DNA of 45,185 nucleotides. Source: Reyranella soli. GTDB taxonomy: Bacteria; Pseudomonadota; Alphaproteobacteria; Reyranellales; Reyranellaceae. Shown here in pieces: positions 7,778 to 16,600 of this stretch (its first letter is position 1; each line of letters begins with the position of its first letter). Position numbers and translations under genes: made by a program. The stretch lies in NCBI RefSeq assembly GCF_007992495.1, contig NZ_BKAJ01000115.1:1-45185 (forward strand), given 5' to 3'. Below the pieces are notes generated by a model. That model had not been told where the DNA came from, ran no database searches, and saw nothing but the letters and a program-made list of their open reading frames with translations.

Positions 7778-8602
7778 GTGACCGCGCCGACCGAGAAGGC
7801 CCCGACCCTCAAGGCTCCGATATGGGACGCCAACCTCTATCTGAAATTCGTCGACGCCCGCCTGCGGCCCGCGCTTGACCTGATGGGCCGGCTCGATCCC
7901 GCCAATGCCGCGCGTCCCGGACACGCGATCTACGACCTCGGCTGCGGCGCGGGCAACATTTCGCGCATCCTGGCCGAGCGGTTTCCCGGGCCGCCGGTCA
8001 TCGGCGTCGATTCGTCGGAGGAGATGCTTGCCAAGGCGCGCAGCCAGACCACCGATCCACGCGTCAGCTTTGCCAAAGGAGATCTGACTCGGTTCAAGCC
8101 GGACGTGCCGCCGGCCATCCTCTACAGCAACGCCGCCTATCAGTGGGTCGAGAACCACATCGACTATTTCCCCGGGTTGCTGGAGTTGCTGCCGTCGGGC
8201 GGCCAGCTCGCCATCCAGATGCCGCGCAACCACGAGGCGCCGTCGCACGCGCTGATGAAGAAGGCGGCCGAGATGAGCCCGTGGCGCGACAAGCTCGCCA
8301 AGGTGGGCGGCATCCGCTCGGTGTGGGAGCCCGCGCGCTACTACGACGTGCTGAAGCCGCTCTGCTCCGATCTCGAAGTCTGGGAAACGATCTACCAGCA
8401 GGTCCTGACCGGCAAGGATCCCGTGGCGCAGTACACCGCGGGCACCGGGCTGCGACCGTACATGGAGGCCTTGAGCAAGGAAGAGGGCGCCGCCTTCTAC
8501 GAGACCTACGCCAAGCTCCTGGCCGAGGCTTATCCGACGCGCGCCGACGGCATCACGCTGTTTCCCTTCCGTCGGCTGTTCATCGTGGCGCGCCGCGCAT
8601 GA
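7778..8602 (+). CDS. tam: Trans-aconitate 2-methyltransferase-like SAM methyltransferase, 274 aa
   Basis: A class I methyltransferase of the Tam group. In Escherichia coli Tam methylates trans-aconitate, an inhibitor of the citric acid cycle formed spontaneously from cis-aconitate. The SAM motif I DLGCGAGN lies near residue 50, followed by acidic VDSSEEML. The characteristic SNAAYQWVENH segment, and the C-terminal FPFRRLFIVARR, match Tam. The GTG start at 7778 is one base past the preceding stop with GAGGAG upstream; an earlier in-frame start at 7742 would overlap the neighbour. The pairing with an AhpD-like gene suggests a small stress or metabolite-repair operon. Confidence 0.87.
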   Translation: MTAPTEKAPTLKAPIWDANLYLKFVDARLRPALDLMGRLDPANAARPGHAIYDLGCGAGNISRILAERFPGPPVIGVDSSEEMLAKARSQTTDPRVSFAKGDLTRFKPDVPPAILYSNAAYQWVENHIDYFPGLLELLPSGGQLAIQMPRNHEAPSHALMKKAAEMSPWRDKLAKVGGIRSVWEPARYYDVLKPLCSDLEVWETIYQQVLTGKDPVAQYTAGTGLRPYMEALSKEEGAAFYETYAKLLAEAYPTRADGITLFPFRRLFIVARRA

Positions 8603-9004
8603 TCCCGAGGCGCCTGGTAGCTCGGCACAGGGGTTTGGGCGAACAGGCGCAGAACCGACGGACTTGCCAGCACTGCTGGCGCCGATCCGTGCGCTCGTAC
8701 CGGGAATCACAGTTGCCTGACGCAGACTCGATGTCATCCCGAGCGCAGCGAGGGACCTTTACTTCGGCTTCAAAGGCCCCTCGCTTCGCTCGGGGTGACA
8801 GCTACGAATTACTCTTCAGCGATAGTCGGTACTCGCCTCCCGGCGGCTGCGCTCCGGGCGAAAACCAACATCTAAACTATCTTAACTATCTAAATTCGCC
8901 GGCAAGCCCTATCGCTAGCGGGTGGACTTCCGAGGCACCACTACGACCCTTGTCGGAAATACCGGAAATGCCGCAAATTCAAATCGCCGCGCCGAGGAAC
9001 GCGC
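8603..9004. other. 402-bp intergenic region, repeat-bearing
   Basis: There is no convincing gene here. It holds a 69-bp palindromic repeat (8732-8800, listed separately), a second GC-rich partial palindrome around 8834-8862, and a short AT-rich patch at 8871-8897 in which AACTATCT occurs twice; that patch is the most promoter-like part before the gamma-glutamyltransferase gene. GAGGA at 8993-8997 serves that gene's ATG at 9005. Confidence 0.5.
8732..8800. repeat. Dispersed palindromic repeat, copy 1 (order L-R)
   Basis: Left half (8732-8760, begins TGTCATCCCGAG and ends GGGACCTTT) and right half (8772-8800, begins AAAGGCCCC and ends GGGGTGACA) are near-perfect reverse complements and would form a long hairpin. 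A second copy of the same 69-bp length lies at 11999-12067, and a copy with swapped halves at 14675-14760. It is an intergenic REP-like element, possibly acting as a bidirectional terminator or RNA stabiliser. Confidence 0.85.
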
Positions 9005-10777
9005 ATGTCGTTGCTGTCCCTTTTTAGCGGACATCGTCCGGCCGCCGCCAGTGTCCGAACGAGCAGAGCCGTCAACGGTTTGCGGCGATTTCTGAAGAGA
9101 CGTGGCGAACGCGATCACGTTCGCCGCTCCATTCGATTGGGAAGCGCGTGGCCCGTCGTTGCGCTGGCGCTGCTGGGGTTCGCCCCGGCAGGCCACGCGG
9201 CGCCGCAGGCGATGGTGGCGGCGGCCAATCCCATGGCGGTCGAGGCGGGGCTGGACGTGCTGCGCCGCGGCGGCTCGGCGGTCGATGCCGCGATCGCCGT
9301 TCAGATGGTTTTGGGCGTCGTGGAGCCGCAGGCCTCGGGCATCGGCGGCGGCGGCTTCCTGCTGCACTACGACGGCGCCACCTCGGCGATCACCGTCTAT
9401 GACGGCCGCGAGACGGCGCCCGCGGGCGCCTCGCCTAAAATGTTCCTGGGGGCGGACGGCAAGCCGATCGGCATGCTGGCGGCCGTCGTCTCCGGCATCT
9501 CGGTCGGCGTGCCCGGTGCGGTCGCCATGCTCGAGCTGGCGCACAAGGAGCACGGCAAGCTGCCATGGGCCGCGCTGTTCCAGCCGGCGATCGACAAGGC
9601 GCGCGAGGGCTTCGCGACACCGCTGCGGCTGGCGGGCTGGCTGCAGCGCATGCCGACCACCGATCCCGACATCCGTGCGGTCTATTTCAACGCCGACGGC
9701 TCGCCCAAGAAGCAGGGCGAGCGGATCGTCAATCCGGCGCTGGCCGACACCATGCAACTGATCGCCGAGCAGGGCGCGCGCGCTTTCTACGAAGGCGACA
9801 TCGCGCGCGAGATGGTCGAACGGGTGCACAAGCATGTGCGGCCGGGCACGCTGTCGCTGGCCGACCTCGCCGACTACAAGCCGATCAAGCGCGAGCCGGT
9901 GTGCGGCCCCTATCGCGTGTGGATCGTCTGCGGCATGCCGCCGCCGTCGTCGGGCGGCATCGCCATCCTGCAGGTGCTGGGCCTGCTGGAGCCGTTCGAG
10001 TTGTGGCGCGACAAGCCCGACGACCTGCGCTCCCTGCATCTCATCGCCGAGGCGAGCCGGCTGGCCTTCGCCGACCGCGATCGTTACGTCGGCGATCCGG
10101 CGTTCGTCCAGGTGCCCGTGGCCGGGCTGCTGTCGCCGGCCTATCTCGCCGAGCGCCGCAAGCTGATGTCGCCCGACCGCAGCATGGGTGTCGTCGGTCC
10201 CGGCGTGCCGCCGGGCTATGTCGAGCGCGGCACCAGCCACATCACCATCGTCGATCGCTGGGGCAATGCGGTCAGCTTCACCACCACCATCGAGGCGCCG
10301 TTCGGCTCGCACATCATGGTGAGGGGCTTTTTGCTGAACAACGAGCTCACCGACTTCTCGGCCGTGCCCGAGGTCGACGGCAGGCCGGTGGCCAACCGGG
10401 TCGAGCCTGGCAAGCGGCCGCGCTCGTCGATGTCGCCCACCATCATCCTCGACCGCGACCGCAAGCTTTTCGCCGCCCTGGGCTCGGCCGGCGGCGCGCG
10501 CATCATCGGCGACACGCTGCAGGCGGTGATCGGCCTTTTGGACTGGAACATGTCCATGCAGGACGCCATCGCCCAGCCGCGCCTGATCAACATGAACGGC
10601 GCCACCGAGCTCGAGGCCGGCACCCCGATCGCGGCCCAGGCTGACGCCTTGCGCGGGCTGGGCGATGAAGTACAAGTCCGCCGGCACGACGGCGGCCTGA
10701 GTGGTGTCCGCCGCACCGGCGACGGCTGGCAGGGCGGGGCTGATCCCCGCCGCGACGGCGTCGCCCTAGGAGAGTAG
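9005..10777 (+). CDS. ggt: Gamma-glutamyltransferase (glutathione hydrolase), 590 aa
   Basis: A periplasmic N-terminal-nucleophile enzyme that cleaves the gamma-glutamyl bond of glutathione and related compounds. The precursor self-cleaves before the catalytic Thr, here Thr410 in the block GTSHITIVDRWGNAVS. Further family blocks seen are GSAVDAAIA, GIGGGGF, PPPSSGG and RPRSSMSPT, with GSAGG near the end. The N-terminus is long: a hydrophobic signal-like segment (AWPVVALALLGFAPAGHA) sits at about residues 49-66, after a basic stretch; no better in-frame start with a ribosome binding site lies nearer, while ATG at 9005 has GAGGA. The RlmI-like gene follows after 4 bp, so they are likely cotranscribed. 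Confidence 0.9.
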   Translation: MSLLSLFSGHRPAAASVRTSRAVNGLRRFLKRRGERDHVRRSIRLGSAWPVVALALLGFAPAGHAAPQAMVAAANPMAVEAGLDVLRRGGSAVDAAIAVQMVLGVVEPQASGIGGGGFLLHYDGATSAITVYDGRETAPAGASPKMFLGADGKPIGMLAAVVSGISVGVPGAVAMLELAHKEHGKLPWAALFQPAIDKAREGFATPLRLAGWLQRMPTTDPDIRAVYFNADGSPKKQGERIVNPALADTMQLIAEQGARAFYEGDIAREMVERVHKHVRPGTLSLADLADYKPIKREPVCGPYRVWIVCGMPPPSSGGIAILQVLGLLEPFELWRDKPDDLRSLHLIAEASRLAFADRDRYVGDPAFVQVPVAGLLSPAYLAERRKLMSPDRSMGVVGPGVPPGYVERGTSHITIVDRWGNAVSFTTTIEAPFGSHIMVRGFLLNNELTDFSAVPEVDGRPVANRVEPGKRPRSSMSPTIILDRDRKLFAALGSAGGARIIGDTLQAVIGLLDWNMSMQDAIAQPRLINMNGATELEAGTPIAAQADALRGLGDEVQVRRHDGGLSGVRRTGDGWQGGADPRRDGVALGE

Positions 10778-10781
10778 GTCT

Positions 10782-11969
10782 TTGGCACAGAAGAAGTTGC
10801 CCAGCGTCATCCTGCGGGCCGGCGAGGATCGCCGCGTGCGCGCCGGACACCCATGGGTATTCTCCAACGAGATTCTGATGGACGCCGACGCCAAGGCGAT
10901 CCCGACGGGCTCGCTCGCCACCCTGCGCGCGCCGGGCGGCGAGGCGCTGGGCCTGGTCACCTTCAACCCACATTCGCTGATCGCGGCCCGGCTGCTCTCG
11001 ACCAATCCCGAGGCCACGGTCGACGCCCTCTTCCTCGGCCGGCGGCTTGCCCAGGCGACGGCGTTGCGCGACCGCTTGATCGGCGTTCCGTACTACCGGC
11101 TGATCCATGCCGAGGCCGATGGCCTGCCCGGCGTGATCGTCGATCGATTCGGCGATGCGTTGGTCGTGCAGGTGAACACCGCCGGCATGGAGCTGCTGAC
11201 GCCGGTGCTGCTCGAGGCGCTGGAGGCCGAACTGTCGCCCAAGACGATCGTGCTCAAGAACGATTCGCCGGTGCGCGAGCTCGAAGGGCTGAAGCGCAGC
11301 ACGACGGTCGTGAAGGGCGATGCCGAGCAGCCGGTCGAGCTGGTCGAGAACAACGCCAAGTTCGTGGCCGACCTGTCGGGCGGACAGAAGACCGGCTGGT
11401 TCTACGATCAGCGGGACAATCGTCGCTTCATGGCCGACCTGGCGAAGGATGCGAGCGTGCTCGACGTCTATAGCTACTCCGGCGGCTTCGGCGTGCTGGC
11501 GGCGGCACGCGGCGCGAAGTCGGTGGTGTGCATCGACCGTTCCCAGCCCGCGCTCGATGCGGCGAAGGCCGCAGCTGCGCTGAACGGCGTCGACAAGGTC
11601 GTGTCGTTCGAGAAGAGCGAGGTCTTCGACGCGCTGGAGAAGCTTGGCGGCAAGAAGTTCGACGTCGTGATCTGCGATCCGCCGGCCTTCGTGAAAAGCC
11701 GCAAGGACCTCAAGACCGGTACGCAGGGCTATCGCAAGCTGGTTCGGCTGGCCGCACCGCTCGTCAACAAGGGCGGCTTCTTCTTCGTCGCCTCCTGCTC
11801 GCATCTGGTCGATCCGCCGTTGTTCGCCGAGCAGGTTCGCCGCGGCCTGCGTGACGCCAGCCGCACCGGCCGCATCCTGCGCAGCTCGGGCGCGGCGCTC
11901 GATCATCCGGTCCATCCCGGCCTGCCCGAGACGGCATATCTCAAGGCGCTGACGCTGCAATTGGATTGA
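10782..11969 (+). CDS. Class I SAM-dependent rRNA methyltransferase, RlmI-like, 395 aa
   Basis: An RlmI-type 23S rRNA m5C methyltransferase. The N-terminal PUA RNA-binding domain (about 1-75) contains the RAGHPWVFSNEI segment; a central EEHUD-like part is followed by the Rossmann catalytic domain with FYDQRDNR, motif I DVYSYSGGFGV and motif IV CDPPAFVKSR, then the VASCSH motif that carries the catalytic Cys. The size fits the family. The start is TTG at 10782 with AGGAGA at 10768-10773; translation begins almost on the ggt stop. It is followed by a palindromic repeat that could end transcription. The exact target base in rRNA cannot be shown here. Confidence 0.9.
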   Translation: MAQKKLPSVILRAGEDRRVRAGHPWVFSNEILMDADAKAIPTGSLATLRAPGGEALGLVTFNPHSLIAARLLSTNPEATVDALFLGRRLAQATALRDRLIGVPYYRLIHAEADGLPGVIVDRFGDALVVQVNTAGMELLTPVLLEALEAELSPKTIVLKNDSPVRELEGLKRSTTVVKGDAEQPVELVENNAKFVADLSGGQKTGWFYDQRDNRRFMADLAKDASVLDVYSYSGGFGVLAAARGAKSVVCIDRSQPALDAAKAAAALNGVDKVVSFEKSEVFDALEKLGGKKFDVVICDPPAFVKSRKDLKTGTQGYRKLVRLAAPLVNKGGFFFVASCSHLVDPPLFAEQVRRGLRDASRTGRILRSSGAALDHPVHPGLPETAYLKALTLQLD

Positions 11970-11998
11970 CATGTCGCTGATGCCCGATACGCGACTAC

Positions 11999-12067
11999 TG
12001 TCATCCCGAGCGCAGCGAGGGACCTTTCCTGTGGCCCTAAAGGCCCCTCGCTTCGCTCGGGGTGACA
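11999..12067. repeat. Dispersed palindromic repeat, copy 2 (order L-R)
   Basis: Same 69-bp length and half-site order as the copy at 8732; only the loop and a few positions differ. It lies between the RlmI-like gene and the P1 peptidase and ends 4 bp before the peptidase ATG, so it covers that gene's expected ribosome-binding region. Translation of the peptidase may depend on whether this hairpin forms. Confidence 0.85.
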
Positions 12068-12071
12068 AGTG

Positions 12072-13100
12072 ATGCTGCGTCCCGGTTCCAGAAACCTCAT
12101 CACCGACGTCGACGGTATCCTGGTTGGCAACGAGGAGGACCAGCGCCTGCGCTCGGGTGTCAGCGTCGTGCTGTGCGAGCGGCCGTCGGTGGCCTCGGTC
12201 GATGTGCGTGGTGGCGCGCCCGGCACGCGCGAGACCGACCTGCTCGATCCGTCGTGCCGCGTCGATGCGATCGACGCGATCTGTCTCTCGGGCGGCTCGG
12301 CCTTCGGCCTGTCGTCGACCGACGGCGTCATGCGTTGGCTGCGCGAGCACGGCCGCGGCGTGCCCATCGCCGACGTGGTCGTGCCGATCGTGCCGACCGC
12401 CATCCTGTTCGACCTGCTGAACGGCGGCGACAAGCAGTGGGACTGGCCGCCCTATCGCGAAATGGCCTATAGCGCGACCGGCAAGGCCACCCGCGACTTC
12501 GCCCTGGGAAATACAGGCGCCGGTCTCGGTGCCAAGGCCGGCAACCTCAAGGGCGGGCTGGGCAGCGCCTCGGCGGTCGATCCGACGACGGGTCTCCAGG
12601 TCGGCGCGCTGGTGGCCGTGAACGCGCGCGGCTACACGACCATGGGCGACATGCCGCAATTCTGGGCCTGGGCGCTGGAGCAGAACAAGGAATTCGGCGG
12701 CTTGCCGCCGCCATCGCACGGCCTGTCGCTCGCCGTGAGCCACGACCGCGCCGATCTCAGCCACGATCCCGCCGACGCCGCGCGCAGCGATCCGCGCGCC
12801 AACACCACCATCGCCGTCGTCGCCACCAACGCCCGCCTCGACAAGGCCTCGGCCCATCGTCTGGCGGTGATGGCGCAGGACGGGCTCGCGCGCTCGATCC
12901 GGCCGGTGCATACGCCGCAGGATGGCGACACGGTCTTTGTCGTGGCGACCGGCAGCCACGACCTGTTTGTCGATCATCTGACCTTGGCCGAACTCGGCAC
13001 GCTGGCTGCGGATTGCCTGGCTCGCGCCGTGGCGCGCGGCGTCTATGAGGCCGCGACCCTGGGTGCTGCGCGTGGCTGGCGGGACGTGTTCGGCCGCTGA
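12072..13100 (+). CDS. P1-family peptidase (DmpA/L-aminopeptidase-like), 342 aa
   Basis: An autoprocessing N-terminal-nucleophile peptidase of the DmpA/BapA family, which releases N-terminal residues from amides or beta-peptides. The precursor is split into alpha and beta chains ahead of a Ser or Thr; here the site is most likely Asn244-Thr245 in ANTTIAVVATNA, so the nucleophile is Thr rather than the Ser of DmpA. Conserved blocks LITDVDGILVGN, CLSGGSAFGL and GLGAKAGNLKGG are present. ATG at 12072 is used; a GTG one codon before it is also possible. The ribosome-binding region falls in a palindromic repeat. The adjacent peptide-type ABC receptor suggests a shared peptide-use role. Confidence 0.87.
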   Translation: MLRPGSRNLITDVDGILVGNEEDQRLRSGVSVVLCERPSVASVDVRGGAPGTRETDLLDPSCRVDAIDAICLSGGSAFGLSSTDGVMRWLREHGRGVPIADVVVPIVPTAILFDLLNGGDKQWDWPPYREMAYSATGKATRDFALGNTGAGLGAKAGNLKGGLGSASAVDPTTGLQVGALVAVNARGYTTMGDMPQFWAWALEQNKEFGGLPPPSHGLSLAVSHDRADLSHDPADAARSDPRANTTIAVVATNARLDKASAHRLAVMAQDGLARSIRPVHTPQDGDTVFVVATGSHDLFVDHLTLAELGTLAADCLARAVARGVYEAATLGAARGWRDVFGR

Positions 13101-13132
13101 TAGACTTGTCTGGCTTCAGAGGAGGGACTTCC

Positions 13133-14662
13133 GTGGACTCACTTTCCCGCCGTCATCTGTTCGGCGCTGCTGGTACGCTGATGGGCGCACTCGCGACCTT
13201 GTCGGTGCTTGGCGCCGATGCCCTCATCTCTGAGGCAAGGGCGCAAGGCCCGGCCAAGGACCGCCTGGTGATCGGCATATCGCTCGAGCCGCCCGTGCTC
13301 GACCCGACCAAGAACGCCGCTGCCGCCATCCGCGAGGTCACGACGCCCAGCATCTACGAATCGCTCGGCCGCATCGATCGCAACGGCGCCATCGGCCCGG
13401 GCCTGGCCGAGAGCTGGAGCATCTCCGAGGACGGCAAGGAATACCTCTTCAAGCTGCGCCCGGGCGTGACATTCCACAACGGCGAGCCGTTCGACGCTTC
13501 GATGGTGAAGTTCTCGCTCGACCGTCTTTTTGCGGCCGATTCGACCAATCCCGCCAAGTCGCTCTACACCGACATCGACAAGGTCGAGATCGTCGATCCG
13601 GCGACAGTGAAGGTGACGCTGAAGTCGCCCAACTCGTTCCTGCTCTACAGCCTGTCCCTGGGCGATGCCGCGATCATGACGCCCAAGACCGCGCCGACCA
13701 ACGACAAGAGCCCGGTCGGCACTGGGCCGTTCGTGTTCAAGGAGCGCAAGGAGGGCGATTCGATCACGCTCGAGAAGTCGCCGACCTATCGCGACCCGGG
13801 CTCGATCAAGCTCAACACCGTGATCTTCAAGATCGTCAAGGATCCCTCGGCGCAGGTGAACGCGCTGCTGGCCGGCGACATCGACGCCTTCCCGGGCTTC
13901 CAGGCGCCCGAGCTGGTCGAGCGCCTGAAGAAGGATCCGCGCTTCGCCGTGGTGATCGGCACCACCGAGGGCGAGGTGATCCTGGCGACCAACAACGGCA
14001 AGAAGCCCTTCAACGACCTGAAAGTGCGCCAGGCGATAGCGCATGCCATCAATCGCGAGGAGTTGATCTCGGCGGAATCGGGCTACGGCGTGCCGATCGG
14101 CAGCCACTTCGCGCCGCACAACAAGGCCTATGTCGACCTCACCAAGACCTATCCTTTCGACATCGCCAAGGCCAAGGCGCTGCTGGCCGAAGCGGGCTAT
14201 CCCAACGGCTTCGAGGCGACTCTCAAGCTGCCGCCGGTGGGCTACGCCCAGCGCGCCGGCGAGGTGATGGCCAACCAGCTGGGCAAGATCGGCATCAAGA
14301 TCGCGATCTCCAGCCTGCAGTGGCCGCAGTGGCTGTCCGAGGTCTTCAAGGAGCGCAACTACGATCTCACCATCGTCGCCCACACCGAGGCCAACGACCT
14401 CGATCGCTATGCCCGCGACGGCTACTACTGGGGCTACGATTCGCCCGAGTTCAAGGCCAAATGGCGCGAGGTGCTGGCGGCCACCGACTTCACCAAGCGC
14501 GACGAGCTCCTGAAGGAGGCGCAGCGCATCGTCTCGCGCGACGCGGTCAACGGCTTCCTGTTCCAGCTCGCCAAGATCGGTGTGTGGAAGAAGGATCTGG
14601 TCGGCCTGTGGGAGAACTCGCCGACGCCGCAGGTCGATCTGACGGGCGTTTATTGGAAATAG
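13133..14662 (+). CDS. Peptide/nickel-type ABC transporter substrate-binding protein, 509 aa
   Basis: A periplasmic receptor of the SBP family 5 (DppA/OppA type). The N-terminus has a twin-arginine-like start (SRRHLFGAAG) and a hydrophobic stretch ending ARAQG, so export is likely. The family segments EPPVLDPTKN, PGLAESW, LRPGVTFHNGEPF, VGTGPFVF and the VRQAIAHAINRE motif are all present. GTG at 13133 is chosen because GAGGAGGG lies at 13119-13126 and it sits just before the Arg pair; a TTG at 13106 is not supported by a ribosome binding site. Two permeases follow after a repeat, but no ATPase gene is nearby. Confidence 0.9.
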   Translation: MDSLSRRHLFGAAGTLMGALATLSVLGADALISEARAQGPAKDRLVIGISLEPPVLDPTKNAAAAIREVTTPSIYESLGRIDRNGAIGPGLAESWSISEDGKEYLFKLRPGVTFHNGEPFDASMVKFSLDRLFAADSTNPAKSLYTDIDKVEIVDPATVKVTLKSPNSFLLYSLSLGDAAIMTPKTAPTNDKSPVGTGPFVFKERKEGDSITLEKSPTYRDPGSIKLNTVIFKIVKDPSAQVNALLAGDIDAFPGFQAPELVERLKKDPRFAVVIGTTEGEVILATNNGKKPFNDLKVRQAIAHAINREELISAESGYGVPIGSHFAPHNKAYVDLTKTYPFDIAKAKALLAEAGYPNGFEATLKLPPVGYAQRAGEVMANQLGKIGIKIAISSLQWPQWLSEVFKERNYDLTIVAHTEANDLDRYARDGYYWGYDSPEFKAKWREVLAATDFTKRDELLKEAQRIVSRDAVNGFLFQLAKIGVWKKDLVGLWENSPTPQVDLTGVYWK

Positions 14663-14674
14663 GCTTGCGGTGTC

Positions 14675-14760
14675 AAAGGCCCCTCGCTTCGCTCGGGGTG
14701 ACAGCGGGTGCTAATCACGAAGCACCCTGTCATCCCGAGGCCGAAGGCCGAGGGACCTTT
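14675..14760. repeat. Dispersed palindromic repeat, copy 3 (order R-L, halves swapped)
   Basis: The right half (14675-14703) comes first and the left half (14728-14760, with a variant GAGGCCGAAGGCCGAG core) second, the reverse of copies 1 and 2. Between them a 7-bp inverted repeat (GGGTGCT and AGCACCC) forms its own small hairpin. It separates the receptor gene from its permeases and ends 14 bp before the permease ATG, so it may set the receptor-to-permease expression ratio. Confidence 0.8.
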
Positions 14761-14774
14761 CGTCTGGCTTGCTG

Positions 14775-15719
14775 ATGCTTGAATTCCTCTCCCGCCGCCT
14801 CGCCGCCGCGCTGGTGACTCTCGTGCTCGCCACCATCGTGGTGTTCGCCGTGGTCGAAGTCCTGCCCGGCGATCCGGCGCTGGTCATGCTGGGCACCGAT
14901 GCGCGGCCCGACACCTTGGCGGCGCTACGCGCCAAGTACGGCTTCGACCAGCCGCTGCTCACGCGCTACCTGCAATGGATCGGCGGGCTGCTGACCTTCA
15001 ACCTCGGCAACAGCCACGCCTACGGCACCTCGGTCTCCAAGCTCATCGGTGATCGCCTGGTCGTCACCTTGCCGCTTAGCGCCCTGGCGCTCGGCTGGGC
15101 GGCGCTGGTCGCCATCCCGCTCGGTGTGTTCGCGGCCTGGAAGCATCGCCGGCCGGGCGACTGGGGCGTCATGGGCTTCACGCAGATCGGCATCTCCGTG
15201 CCGAACTTCTGGTTCGGCATCGTGCTGGTGCTGGCCTTCGCCGTGACCTGGCAATGGTTCCCCGCCGGCGGCTTCCCGGGCTGGCAGGAGCCGTTGAAAT
15301 CGGTGCACGCGCTGATCCTGCCGGCTTTGTCTCTGTCTCTGGGAGAGATCGCGATCCTGACGCGCGTCACGCGCTCGGCCATGCTCGACACCTTGCGCGA
15401 GGACTATGTCCGCACCGCCCGTGCCAAGGGGGCGACCGAGCGCCGGGTCCTGTTCCATCACGCGCTGCGCAATGCGCTGATCCCGGTGACGACCGTGGCC
15501 GGCCTGATCGCCGGCTTCCTGGTGGCGGGCGCCGTCATCATCGAAAGCGTGTTCCGCCTGCCCGGCGTCGGCCAGCTGGTCTACGATTCGATCAACAACC
15601 GCGACCTGATCGTGATCAAGAACGTGGTCATCCTGTTCACGATCCTGGTGCTGACGGTCAACCTGCTGGTCGATCTCGCCTACGCCTTGCTCGACCCCCG
15701 TCCGCGGATTCGGGCATGA
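14775..15719 (+). CDS. ABC transporter permease, DppB/OppB type, 314 aa
   Basis: An inner-membrane permease subunit of a peptide-type importer. Six hydrophobic segments are seen; the N-terminal segment with VEVLPGDPALVMLG is typical of the DppB family, and the EAA-loop for ATPase contact reads DYVRTARAKGATERRVLFHHALRNALIP. ATG at 14775 is used; a TTG two codons earlier is possible. The next permease starts inside this stop codon (ATGA), so they are coupled. The receptor is the gene at 13133. Confidence 0.9.
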   Translation: MLEFLSRRLAAALVTLVLATIVVFAVVEVLPGDPALVMLGTDARPDTLAALRAKYGFDQPLLTRYLQWIGGLLTFNLGNSHAYGTSVSKLIGDRLVVTLPLSALALGWAALVAIPLGVFAAWKHRRPGDWGVMGFTQIGISVPNFWFGIVLVLAFAVTWQWFPAGGFPGWQEPLKSVHALILPALSLSLGEIAILTRVTRSAMLDTLREDYVRTARAKGATERRVLFHHALRNALIPVTTVAGLIAGFLVAGAVIIESVFRLPGVGQLVYDSINNRDLIVIKNVVILFTILVLTVNLLVDLAYALLDPRPRIRA

Positions 15720-16558
15720 ACACCTTCTTCGCCCGCGCCTCGCGCCATGTCGGCTTCCAGGTGGGTGCCGTCCTGCTGCTGCTGTTCGTCGGCACCGCCC
15801 TGGTCTCGCTGCTCTGGACGCCTCATCCCATCGATGCGCTCAACATGCGCATCAAGCTGACGCCGTCGTCGCCGAGCTACCTTTTGGGCACCGACCATCT
15901 CGGCCGCGATGTGCTTTCGCGCATCATGGTGGGGGCGCAGACCTCGATCACGGTCGGCCTGATTGCCGTCGCCATCGGCCTCACGCTTGGTGTCGCGCTC
16001 GGCGCCTGGGCCGCGGCGCGCGGCGGCTGGGTCGATGAGGCGCTGTCGCGCACCTCCGACCTGATCTTTGCCTTCCCCGCGGTGCTGATCGCCATCCTGA
16101 TCACCTCGGTGCTGGGCGCCAGCGCGCAGAATGCGATCCTGGCCATCGCCATCTTCAACATCCCGGTGTTCGCCCGCGTCACCCGCGGCGCCGCGCTCGC
16201 CATGTGGAGCCGCGATTTTGTCCGCGCAGCAACAGCCATGGGTCAGGGGCCGGTCGGCATCACCCTGCGCCATGTCCTGCCCAACATCGCCAGCGTCCTG
16301 ATCGTGCAGGCGACCATCCAGTTCGCCGTCGCCATCCTGGCCGAAGCCGGCCTCTCCTACCTCGGCCTGGGCGCGCAGCCGCCGGTGCCGTCGTGGGGCC
16401 GCATGCTGCGCGACGCCCAGACCTACATCTTCCAGGCGCCCGAGCTCGCTGTCTGGCCAGGCCTCGCCATTGCGCTGGCCGTGCTCGGCCTCAACATGCT
16501 GGGCGACGGCCTGCGTGATCTTTTGGACCCACGGCTTCGCTTGCTGCGCGTGGGTTGA
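15716..16558 (+). CDS. ABC transporter permease, DppC/OppC type, 280 aa
   Basis: The second membrane subunit of the peptide-type importer. It has the DppC-typical periplasmic segment YLLGTDHLGRDVLSRIM, and the ATPase contact loop reads RDFVRAATAMGQGPVGITLRHVLPN. The C-terminal GLSYLGLGAQPPVPSWGRML is a strong DppC signature. The start ATG overlaps the previous stop. The following genes are not ATPases: an NTF2-like protein starts 42 bp on. The transporter must therefore share ATPases encoded elsewhere, or the ATPase genes were lost. Confidence 0.9.
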   Translation: MNTFFARASRHVGFQVGAVLLLLFVGTALVSLLWTPHPIDALNMRIKLTPSSPSYLLGTDHLGRDVLSRIMVGAQTSITVGLIAVAIGLTLGVALGAWAAARGGWVDEALSRTSDLIFAFPAVLIAILITSVLGASAQNAILAIAIFNIPVFARVTRGAALAMWSRDFVRAATAMGQGPVGITLRHVLPNIASVLIVQATIQFAVAILAEAGLSYLGLGAQPPVPSWGRMLRDAQTYIFQAPELAVWPGLAIALAVLGLNMLGDGLRDLLDPRLRLLRVG

Positions 16559-16600
16559 TGAATGGGCTACAATGCCGAGGTCACTGGAGGGGAGAATCTA

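Noticed and set aside
8915..10687. 590-aa open frame antisense to gamma-glutamyltransferase
   Set aside because: High-GC shadow frame rich in Arg, His, Asp and Gly with no domain; the plus-strand gene is clear.
10587..12977. 796-aa minus-strand open frame across the RlmI-like and P1 peptidase genes
   Set aside because: It spans two well-supported genes and a repeat and has shadow-type composition.
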